A stretch of DNA of 38,925 bases from the NCBI GenBank assembly GCA_947174885.1, contig CAMWKO010000027.1, positions 1 through 38,925 on the forward strand, written 5' to 3'. A model generated the notes under the pieces. That model saw nothing but the letters and a program-made list of their open reading frames with translations. It did no database searches and was not told the DNA's origin. Source of the DNA: an uncultured Clostridia bacterium (lineage in GTDB: Bacteria; Bacillota; Clostridia; Lachnospirales; Lachnospiraceae). Made by a program: the position numbers and the translations under genes. How positions within the stretch are numbered: the stretch's first letter is position 1; the number at the start of each line of letters is the position of its first letter. Positions 32,728 through 38,925 of the stretch are shown here, piece after piece.

Positions 32728-33360
32728 GTGAGCGAAAAGATATCAACTGCGGTTATTAAAAGATTACCGAGATATTATAGATATTTGGGTGAATTACTTG
32801 AGCTTGGGGTGGAGAGAATTTCATCAGGTGAATTAAGTGAGAAGATGAAGGTCACTGCATCACAGATTAGACAGGATTTAAACAATTTTGGTGGTTTTGG
32901 TCAGCAGGGATATGGCTACAATGTAAAATATTTATATGATGAAATAGCAAAAATACTGGGACTTGACGAGAAACATAATGTAGTTATTATAGGTGCCGGC
33001 AATTTAGGGCGTGCTATAGCCGGATATTCAAACTTTGAAAAACGTGGTTTTGTAATAATCGGTATATTTGATATAAATGAAAAGTTAAAGGGTACAAAAA
33101 TACGAGGTATAGATGTAAGAAGTCTTGATGAACTTGACGATTTTGCAAAGAACAATGAAATAGATATTGCAGCACTTACCATACCTAAGACAGAGGCTGT
33201 AAAGGTGGCAGATAAGCTGGTAAAGCTTGGTGTAAAAGCATTTTGGAATTTTGCGCATACAGATCTTAATGTACCATCAAATGTTATTGTTGAAAGTGTT
33301 CATTTATCAGAAAGTTTAATGCGCATATCATATAATCTTAAAAGAATGGATGAAGAATAA
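32728..33360 (+). CDS. rex: Redox-sensing transcriptional repressor Rex
   Basis: A 210-residue repressor that senses the NADH/NAD+ ratio and controls fermentation and respiration genes. I chose GTG 32728, 7 nt after AGGAGG, giving the usual MSEKISTAVIKRLPRYYRYL start; an upstream ATG at 32692 adds 12 unrelated residues. Residues 1-80 are the winged helix (VTASQIRQDLNNFGGFGQQGYGY). A Rossmann domain with VIIGAGNLGRAIAGY follows, and the C-terminal domain-swapped helix is HLSESLMRISYNLKRM. Two genes, a coiled-coil protein and acpS, follow closely. I found no clear palindromic Rex operator in this window. Confidence 0.96.
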   Translation: MSEKISTAVIKRLPRYYRYLGELLELGVERISSGELSEKMKVTASQIRQDLNNFGGFGQQGYGYNVKYLYDEIAKILGLDEKHNVVIIGAGNLGRAIAGYSNFEKRGFVIIGIFDINEKLKGTKIRGIDVRSLDELDDFAKNNEIDIAALTIPKTEAVKVADKLVKLGVKAFWNFAHTDLNVPSNVIVESVHLSESLMRISYNLKRMDEE

Positions 33361-33363
33361 ATT

Positions 33364-33981
33364 ATGGCTAAACATGAATATGATACAATTACAAAAGAAG
33401 ACATTATTAAGCTTATTAAAAGGTCAAAGCTTCCAATACTGACATTAGACAAGAAGTGGCATAATATTTTCAACAATAATGAAAAAAGTGACAATATTAA
33501 GGATCTTGAAGAAAAAGTAAATCTATCATTAAAAAATCAGGGACATATTAATACAAAAAGAAATGAACTCAAAGGCTTAAAGAAAAAGCTGATGAAAGAA
33601 ATTGTGTCTAATATGGATGCCGAAGAAAATAGCAGAGCCAGAAAAAAAGTGACAAAAAGTAAGGAATTAATTGAAGATATAAATGATGAATTACTTTTGT
33701 TAGAGAGTAAAGAACTTGATGTACCTGTGAATCTTAATATGGTAAATGCACATTTAGGCTTTGCAAGCCTAGAGGAGATGCATGATAAACTTGAAGATAA
33801 TGAAATTGATATAGAAAATCTGGATAGATGGATTGAAGAAACACGAATTGAATTAAAAAAGAGAATATTACTTCGTGAAAAAAAACGTGATGAAAATGAA
33901 AAAATTGAAAAGTATATAATAGATACTTTTCATCCTGAAGTTATAAGGGAATATAGAAAATACAGGGAGGATAAGTTATGA
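33364..33981 (+). CDS. Coiled-coil protein of unknown function between rex and acpS
   Basis: A 205-residue, highly charged cytoplasmic protein with no membrane segment. Residues 36-118 and 145-180 look alpha-helical and coiled-coil (NELKGLKKKLMKEIVSN, RKKVTKSKELIEDINDELLL, LEEMHDKLEDNEIDIENL). It starts 3 bp after rex, and its stop overlaps the acpS start in ATGA, so it is tightly coupled to both. I do not recognise a family. A helical protein in this position is plausible for Lachnospiraceae, but its role is unknown. Confidence 0.78.
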   Translation: MAKHEYDTITKEDIIKLIKRSKLPILTLDKKWHNIFNNNEKSDNIKDLEEKVNLSLKNQGHINTKRNELKGLKKKLMKEIVSNMDAEENSRARKKVTKSKELIEDINDELLLLESKELDVPVNLNMVNAHLGFASLEEMHDKLEDNEIDIENLDRWIEETRIELKKRILLREKKRDENEKIEKYIIDTFHPEVIREYRKYREDKL

Positions 33982-34340
33982 TTGTGGGAATCGGAACGGA
34001 TATTATTGAGGTTTGCCGTATTAAAAGGGCTTGTGAAGGTAAGTCGTTTTTAATGCGGTATTTTACATATAAGGAAATAGAATTTCTGAAGGATAATTAC
34101 ATTAGGATTGCTTCAAACTTTGCAGGGAAGGAAAGTGTAGCAAAAGCATTTGGAACAGGTGTAAGAGGTTTTGAACTTAGTGAAATTGAAATACTTAGGG
34201 ATGAACAGGGAAAGCCCTTTGTTAATTTGTATGGCAAGGCAAAGGAGATGGCAGAAAAACTGGGAATTAATAATATTCATATAAGTATTTCAAATCTTGA
34301 AGAATATGCTACTGCATTTGTAGTAGCAGAGACAGTATAG
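33978..34340 (+). CDS. acpS: Holo-[acyl-carrier-protein] synthase
   Basis: A 120-residue enzyme that moves phosphopantetheine from CoA to a serine on acyl carrier protein, needed for fatty-acid synthesis. Mg-binding Asp8 is in VGIGTDIIE and Glu52 in FAGKESVAKAFGTG. Length and order of motifs are standard. It overlaps the preceding gene by 4 bp (ATGA) and is followed 27 bp later by the nnr gene. The acpS-nnr pairing is common in Firmicutes. Confidence 0.96.
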   Translation: MIVGIGTDIIEVCRIKRACEGKSFLMRYFTYKEIEFLKDNYIRIASNFAGKESVAKAFGTGVRGFELSEIEILRDEQGKPFVNLYGKAKEMAEKLGINNIHISISNLEEYATAFVVAETV

Positions 34341-34367
34341 ATTATAAATCAGGCTAGGAGAAGATAT

Positions 34368-35879
34368 ATGATTAAGATTTTAACTGCAAAAGAAATGAAG
34401 GAAGTAGACAATTATTCTATTAATGAGCTTAAAATACCAGCATTAGCATTAATGGAAAGTGCTGCAAGAAGCGTGGCATTAGAAATAAAAAAAGACATAT
34501 GTATCAGTGATAAAATAGTAGCTGTTTGTGGCATAGGTAATAATGGTGCAGACGGAGTGGCAGTAATCAGACTTTTAAAGTCCATGGGATATGAAAATAC
34601 TGATATTATAATTATTGGAGATATTTCAAAGGGCACAGAGGAATTTAAAATTCAGACAGATATTGCCAGGAGATTGGATATTTCAATAAGTAATTACACA
34701 GAGGACATTCAAGATGTTAATCTTAGTGCATATGATGTAATTGTGGATGGATTATTTGGAATAGGCTTGTCAAGGGAAGTTACAGGAGTATATTATGAAG
34801 TAATAAAAAATATCAACAATTCAACTGCTAAAAAGTATGCTGTTGATATACCATCCGGTATAGACGGAAATAATGGTAATATACTGGGAATTGCAGTAAA
34901 GGCAGATTATACAATTACCTTTGGCAGTTATAAAGCAGGTCTTGTATTGTATCCGGGAGCTGAATATGCAGGAGAGGTAAAGATATATGATATAGGATTT
35001 CCTGATAAAGCATATGAAAACAGAAAAATTATATACAGTTATACAGAGGAGGACTTATATGAAAGTTTGCCGGTAAGAAAGCCACATTCTAATAAAGGTA
35101 GTTATGGAAAGCTTGTTATAATAGCAGGAAATGAAGATATGTATGGAGCCTGCTATATGTGTAGCAGAGCATCATTTGCTTTAGGTACAGGACTTATAAA
35201 AATATTGACAACAAAAGAAAATAAATACCTGCTTAATGAGAAGCTTCCGGAGGCTATAGTTGTGACCTATGATGATGATAATTACAGTGAAATTATCAAA
35301 AAAGAACTTACATGGTGTGATACTATTCTGGTTGGACCCGGTATTGGAGCTACAAAGAGAAGTGAAAACATAGTAAAGCTATGTCTTAAAGAGAAGAAAA
35401 ATACTATTATTGATGCTGATGGAATAAATGTTATATCAGGCTCAGATACATTAAAAGAAATGCTTCACGACAAAGTAGTATTAACTCCACATCTTGGAGA
35501 AATGTCAAGATTAATTAATATGTCAATTAGCGATATATCAAAGGATATGATAAAGGTTTGCAAAAAGTGTGCAGAAGCTTTGGGTGTAAGCATTGTAATG
35601 AAAGATAGTCATACTATTATTTGTAATACTCGAGACGAAATTTTTATTAATTTAACGGGAAACAGCGGAATGGCAAAGGCTGGCTCAGGCGATGTATTAG
35701 CGGGGATTATGGCAGGACTTGTGTCAACAGGTGTGGAAATAAACAAAGCTGCTGCTGTAGCGCCGTTCATACATGGGATATCGGGCAATATAGCAAAGAG
35801 AAAACAAGGGGAATATGCAATGCTGCCTACAGATATTATAAGTGCAATGGAATATTTAAATAAATGTATTATACATTGA
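34368..35879 (+). CDS. nnr: Bifunctional NAD(P)HX epimerase / ADP-dependent dehydratase
   Basis: A 503-residue cofactor-repair enzyme that restores hydrated NADH and NADPH. The N-terminal ~215 residues are the YjeF_N epimerase (ALMESAARSVALEI, VCGIGNNGADGVAVIRLL, VDIPSGIDGNNG). The C-terminal ~280 residues are the ribokinase-like dehydratase (KPHSNKGSYGKLVIIAGN, DADGINVI, LTPHLGEMSRL and NSGMAKAGSGDVLAGIMAG at about 433-451). The ATG follows AGGAGAAGAT. Its place after rex and acpS groups redox sensing, cofactor repair and CoA-linked activation in one transcript. Confidence 0.95.
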   Translation: MIKILTAKEMKEVDNYSINELKIPALALMESAARSVALEIKKDICISDKIVAVCGIGNNGADGVAVIRLLKSMGYENTDIIIIGDISKGTEEFKIQTDIARRLDISISNYTEDIQDVNLSAYDVIVDGLFGIGLSREVTGVYYEVIKNINNSTAKKYAVDIPSGIDGNNGNILGIAVKADYTITFGSYKAGLVLYPGAEYAGEVKIYDIGFPDKAYENRKIIYSYTEEDLYESLPVRKPHSNKGSYGKLVIIAGNEDMYGACYMCSRASFALGTGLIKILTTKENKYLLNEKLPEAIVVTYDDDNYSEIIKKELTWCDTILVGPGIGATKRSENIVKLCLKEKKNTIIDADGINVISGSDTLKEMLHDKVVLTPHLGEMSRLINMSISDISKDMIKVCKKCAEALGVSIVMKDSHTIICNTRDEIFINLTGNSGMAKAGSGDVLAGIMAGLVSTGVEINKAAAVAPFIHGISGNIAKRKQGEYAMLPTDIISAMEYLNKCIIH

Positions 35880-35938
35880 ATAAATGAATTATTTGTGGAA
35901 ACACTTTAAGAGAATAGTATTTGATTGGAGTGTTAAAA

Positions 35939-36286
35939 GTGGTTATAAAAAGAGGAGATATTTTTTATGCAGATCTAAGACCTGTTATTGGTTCAGAGCA
36001 GGGAGGGATCAGACCTGTATTAATCATACAAAATGATATGGGAAATAAGCATAGTCCGACAGTTATATGTGCAGCTATTACAAGTAAAATGAATAAGGCA
36101 AAGCTTCCTACCCATGTAGAATTAGAGGCGAGCAAGTGTAATATAGTAAAAGATTCTGTTATTTTGCTTGAACAGCTGAGAACTATAGATAAAAAAAGAT
36201 TGAAGGATAAAGTATGTCATCTTAGCGACGACGTGATAAGCAAAGTCGATAAGGCACTGCTGATTAGTCTTAAGCTAGATACATAG
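35939..36286 (+). CDS. ndoA: MazF/EndoA-type mRNA interferase toxin
   Basis: A 115-residue toxin very like Bacillus NdoA/EndoA (MazF), a ribonuclease that cuts RNA at short specific sites. The start is GTG 35939, 7 nt after GGAGTG; the frame opens earlier at TTG 35921 without support. Landmarks are [20 protein letters not shown], catalytic Arg25 and Thr48 (AAITSKM), KLPTHVEL and [17 protein letters not shown]. In Bacillus a small ribbon-helix-helix antitoxin gene sits just upstream. Here only 59 bp separate the toxin from nnr, with no room for one, and none follows. The antitoxin must be elsewhere or replaced. Confidence 0.94.
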   Translation: MVIKRGDIFYADLRPVIGSEQGGIRPVLIIQNDMGNKHSPTVICAAITSKMNKAKLPTHVELEASKCNIVKDSVILLEQLRTIDKKRLKDKVCHLSDDVISKVDKALLISLKLDT

Positions 36287-36370
36287 ATACTTGGGTTCCC
36301 ATATTTTTATTACAGTGGGGTATTTGAATTCAAGCTTTAAAAAGCTTAGAATTTTAGAATATAGACATTA

Positions 36371-36552
36371 GAGTTTTCGTATTTTTTATTTTTAGCTTCA
36401 AAAAGCTTACATCATCATAATGATGTAAGCATCTTGCACAAAAATTTGCAGATAAAAGTTCACTTTCATCTGCAACTTTTTGTGCAAGATGTCTATGTTG
36501 CCTTTTGCAACAAGACTTTTTGAAGCTAAAAATAAAAAATGCGAAACTCAAG
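36371..36552. mobile_element. Cloverleaf-folding palindromic element, copy 2 (family 1)
   Basis: The same design and orientation as 11521-11703. Terminal repeats are 36371-36405 and 36516-36549. The first hairpin is a perfect CTTACATCAT/ATGATGTAAG. The central hairpin has 30-nt arms 36430-36459 and 36462-36491, 28 of 30 paired. The third is TGTTGCC-TTT-TGCAACA. Differences from copy 1 include changes that restore pairing in the first hairpin. Right-end text CTCAAG is shared. The apparent ORF across it is not kept in copy 1, so it is non-coding. Confidence 0.85.
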
Positions 36553-36563
36553 TATAGACACTA

Positions 36564-36593
36564 TTGACTAATAATTGCAGAATATGGTATATT
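36564..36593 (+). promoter_or_regulatory. Promoter of the CorC-type gene
   Basis: TTGACT and TATATT are separated by 18 nt, with an extended -10 TG at 36585-36586. The -35 begins 11 nt after the right end of the palindromic element. Two small stems (GCAGAA/TTCTGC and GATTC/GAATC) lie in the leader before the AAGGAG site. Confidence 0.65.
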
Positions 36594-36665
36594 CTATATT
36601 TAGCAGAATTTTCTGCAAATTCAGATTCGATGAATCAAATTCAACAAAAAGGAGTAGATATTACA

Positions 36666-38021
36666 ATGGACAGTAGTCCCGCGTATAGTATCATATTATT
36701 TATAGTTTTCATTTGTATAAGTATTATGATGTACGGTTTTGGAGCGGCAGTAAAGAATCTTAATGAAGCCGAAATTTTAAAAAAAGCAGAAGCCGGAAAC
36801 CGAAAAGCTGTTAAGTTGATGAAGGTAATTGACAGTCCGGTTAGATTTATAAATACAATACAGCTTACAGCAGCCTGTATGCTGGCGATTGTAGGTTATT
36901 TCCAATCTGTTTATTTTATAGGAAAATTGGATGTGGTACTAAATAATGTAATAAGAGATGCAATAGGAGATAAGTCAATACATATATTATCTTCAATTAT
37001 AGTTATTGCAATTATACTTATAATATATTTGAGCTTTGGTGTAATGGTTCCAAAAGGATTGGGACAAAAGTATTCAAATTCATTTGCATTTTGCTTTGTT
37101 AATATAATATATTTTATAATGACGGTATTGTTTCCCATTACAGCCGTTATAGGAGTGATTTCAAATCTGGTACTAAGAGTTTTTGGAATTAATCCGAAGG
37201 ATGAAAAGGAAAATGTAACCGAGGATGAAATTATTTCTATAGTAAATGAAGGACATGAACAGGGGATTCTTGAAGAAAGAGAAGCAGAAATGATTTCTAA
37301 CATTATGGAGCTTGATGACAAAGAGTCCGGCGATATAATGACACACAGAAAAAATATTGTAGCTGTGGACGGAAACATTAGTTTGGAGGAAGCAGTTTAT
37401 TTTATGCTTGATGCAAGCAATTCAAGATTTCCGGTATATCTGGATGATATAGACAATATCATAGGCATTATACATTTAAGAGATGCAGTTGAATGCCTTC
37501 ACAAAGAGAATAAGGGTAATTGGCTCATTAAAGACCTTACATATATTTTAAGAGAAGCTATATTTATTCCTGAAACCAGAAATATTGATACATTGTTCAG
37601 ACAGATGCAGTCAGAAAAAATACACATGGTTGTCGTAATCGATGAATATGGACAAACTGCAGGTATTGTAGCAATGGAAGATATTTTAGAGGAAATAGTC
37701 GGCAATATTTTAGATGAATATGATGAGGATGAAAACAATATTGTAAAGCAGTCAGAAAATATATATCTGGTAAAGGGGATGACTACCCTGAAACAATTGG
37801 AGGACGATCTGCAGATGGAGTTTTCAGAGGATGATTATGATACTCTTAATGGATATTTAATATCAAAGCTTGACAGAATACCGTCAGAGGATGATAAACC
37901 AACTATTGTTGAAGAAAGATATCAATATGATGTTTTAGCAGTGGAAAATAAAATGATTTCTTTAGTTAAAATAACTATAAATGAAAATCCAGTTGAAAAT
38001 ACGGTTACTGATACTGAATAA
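36666..38021 (+). CDS. CNNM/CorC-family membrane protein (HlyC/CorC, CBS domains)
   Basis: A 451-residue protein linked to Mg/Co homeostasis or ion efflux in related families. I chose ATG 36666 behind AAAAAGGAG; the frame opens earlier at 36564 but that part is promoter and leader. Residues 1-180 are the DUF21/CNNM membrane domain with about three or four helices (IILFIVFICISIMMYGFG near 9-26, further ones near 62, 96 and 130). Two CBS domains follow (about 200-330; ESGDIMTHRKNIVAVD, SRFPVYLDDIDNIIGIIH, VVVIDEYGQTAGIVAMED). The CorC_HlyC domain ends the protein (YLVKGMTTLKQLEDDL). The TAGIVAMEDILEEIVG segment is characteristic of the family. Confidence 0.9.
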   Translation: MDSSPAYSIILFIVFICISIMMYGFGAAVKNLNEAEILKKAEAGNRKAVKLMKVIDSPVRFINTIQLTAACMLAIVGYFQSVYFIGKLDVVLNNVIRDAIGDKSIHILSSIIVIAIILIIYLSFGVMVPKGLGQKYSNSFAFCFVNIIYFIMTVLFPITAVIGVISNLVLRVFGINPKDEKENVTEDEIISIVNEGHEQGILEEREAEMISNIMELDDKESGDIMTHRKNIVAVDGNISLEEAVYFMLDASNSRFPVYLDDIDNIIGIIHLRDAVECLHKENKGNWLIKDLTYILREAIFIPETRNIDTLFRQMQSEKIHMVVVIDEYGQTAGIVAMEDILEEIVGNILDEYDEDENNIVKQSENIYLVKGMTTLKQLEDDLQMEFSEDDYDTLNGYLISKLDRIPSEDDKPTIVEERYQYDVLAVENKMISLVKITINENPVENTVTDTE

Positions 38022-38059
38022 TCAAACCGTTTATTTATAAAATTTAAGGAGAAAAAAAG

Positions 38060-38788
38060 ATGTCAGGACATTCAAAATTTGCGAATATTAAACACAAGAA
38101 AGAAAAAAATGATGCAGCAAAGGGAAAGATTTTTACCATTATTGGTAGAGAAATTGCAGTAGCAGTAAAAGAAGGCGGTCCGGATCCTGCTAACAACTCT
38201 AAGCTTAGAGATGTTATTGCAAAGGCTAAGTCAAACAATATGCCAAATGATACTATTGAACGCGGTATTAAAAAGGCAGCCGGCGATGCAAACAGTGTAA
38301 ACTATGTAACGGTTACATATGAAGGATATGGTCCGAATGGTACAGCCATTATTGTAGATGCACTTACAGATAACAAAAACAGAACAGCTTCAAATGTTAG
38401 AAATGCTTTTACAAAGGGTGGCGGAAATGTTGGCACTCAGGGTTGTGTATCTTTTATGTTTGATAAAAAAGGTCAGATTATAATTGATAAAGAGGAATGT
38501 GACATAGATGCTGATGAGATTATGATGACAGCATTAGATGCAGGTGCTGAGGATTTTTCGGACGAGGAAGACAGCTATGAAATACTTACAAATCCTGATG
38601 ATTTTTCTGTAGTAAGAGAAGCCTTGGAAGCTGCCAATATTCCAATGGCACAGGCAGAAATTACAATGATTCCTCAGAACTATGTAGAACTTAGTGATGA
38701 AAATGATATTAAGAAAATGAACAGAATACTTGATTTATTGGATGAAGATGATGATGTTCAGGCAGTATATCATAACTGGGATGAATAG
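38060..38788 (+). CDS. yebC: YebC/TACO1-family protein
   Basis: A 242-residue member of the YebC/PmpR/TACO1 family. It starts [19 protein letters not shown] and holds [33 protein letters not shown] and [19 protein letters not shown]. The family was long annotated as transcription regulators; recent work links several members to ribosomes and translation of difficult stretches such as proline runs. Length is standard, and an AAGGAG site precedes the ATG. It begins 38 bp after the CorC-type gene and is followed by a hairpin and the third cloverleaf element. Confidence 0.95.
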   Translation: MSGHSKFANIKHKKEKNDAAKGKIFTIIGREIAVAVKEGGPDPANNSKLRDVIAKAKSNNMPNDTIERGIKKAAGDANSVNYVTVTYEGYGPNGTAIIVDALTDNKNRTASNVRNAFTKGGGNVGTQGCVSFMFDKKGQIIIDKEECDIDADEIMMTALDAGAEDFSDEEDSYEILTNPDDFSVVREALEAANIPMAQAEITMIPQNYVELSDENDIKKMNRILDLLDEDDDVQAVYHNWDE

Positions 38789-38804
38789 TATATTTTTATA
38801 ATAT

Positions 38805-38823
38805 GAAAACTTAAAAAGTTTTC
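38805..38823 (+). terminator. Possible terminator after yebC
   Basis: GAAAACTT-AAA-AAGTTTTC is a perfect 8-bp stem 16 bp after the stop, followed by TTGAGTTTTCG. It is AT-rich and weak, and its end coincides with the start of the cloverleaf element, whose own hairpins may contribute. Confidence 0.5.
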
Positions 38824-38925
38824 TTGAGTTTTCGTATTTTTTATTTTTAGCTTCAAAAAGTCTTGTTGCCAAAGGCAACATAGACATCTTGCACAAAAAG
38901 TTGCAGATGAAAGTGAACTTTTATC
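38823..38925. mobile_element. Cloverleaf-folding palindromic element, copy 3, cut by window end
   Basis: This copy is inverted relative to copies 1 and 2. It begins with CTTGAG and the terminal repeat (to about 38860), then GTTGCC-AAA-GGCAAC and one arm of the central hairpin from 38885. The element continues beyond the window. Where it overlaps, its sequence is nearly identical to the right part of copy 1 reversed. Confidence 0.8.

Noticed and set aside
36354-36551. 65-residue ORF across the second cloverleaf element
   Set aside because: Same reason as for copy 1; it runs through the hairpins and is not conserved between copies.

Overview
The window is AT-rich chromosomal DNA (roughly 30% GC by eye) from a low-GC Gram-positive bacterium. 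A member of the Lachnospiraceae (Clostridia) is most likely. Supporting signs are strong AGGAGG ribosome binding sites, DUF1540 and DUF5688 proteins, Rex, an EndoA/MazF-type toxin, a Firmicutes-type LexA box and an infC-rpmI-rplT operon behind an attenuated leader. The species cannot be fixed from the sequence alone. There are no phage genes, transposase genes or CRISPR arrays. This is mostly core genome, with repeated non-coding elements in the gaps.

Layout. 0.1-3.6 kb: a leftward gntR-ABC ATPase-permease operon with its promoter and a palindromic operator. 3.8-4.8 kb: a small DUF1540 protein, a hairpin-repeat array and the infC leader. 4.8-5.9 kb: infC (ATT start), rpmI, rplT. 6.3-6.6 kb: two divergent leucine tRNAs, CAG and AAG. 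6.8-9.1 kb: a cell-surface pair, a NAGPA-type glycosidase and a membrane-anchored protein. 9.4-11.3 kb: a HAD phosphatase, an unlisted 48-residue ORF and aroE. 11.5-15.6 kb: dinB under a LexA box, a lysine-rich membrane protein, an AroD-AroK fusion and a VanZ-like protein. 15.6-19.1 kb: efp, a DUF5688 protein, tRNA-Arg(CCG) and a membrane-anchored protein. 19.3-23.1 kb: rluF, ligA, metA. 23.1-31.5 kb: a SpoVB/MurJ-type flippase, a cysteine desulfurase, a SWIM-SNF2 helicase, a Cache-PAS sensor with no output domain and a DD-carboxypeptidase. 31.7-38.8 kb: carbamate kinase, rex, a coiled-coil protein, acpS, nnrE/nnrD, a MazF toxin, a CBS/CorC membrane protein and yebC.

The functional themes are translation (IF3, L35, L20, EF-P, tRNAs, RluF, YebC), DNA repair (DinB, LigA, SNF2), the shikimate pathway (AroE, AroDK), the cell envelope, and redox and cofactor upkeep (Rex, AcpS, Nnr).

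The most unusual content is non-coding. One family is a ~180-bp palindromic element whose terminal inverted repeats enclose three further hairpins, so it could fold as a cloverleaf. It has two full copies, one copy cut by the window end and one decayed copy that keeps the fold. A second family is an ~80-bp unit in which hairpins of variable sequence but conserved pairing alternate with an extended -10-like box, TATGRTATAAT. It occurs at three loci, one of them a tandem array, and one copy supplies the stop codon of a gene. Both families look like small non-autonomous mobile elements or structured regulatory RNAs.
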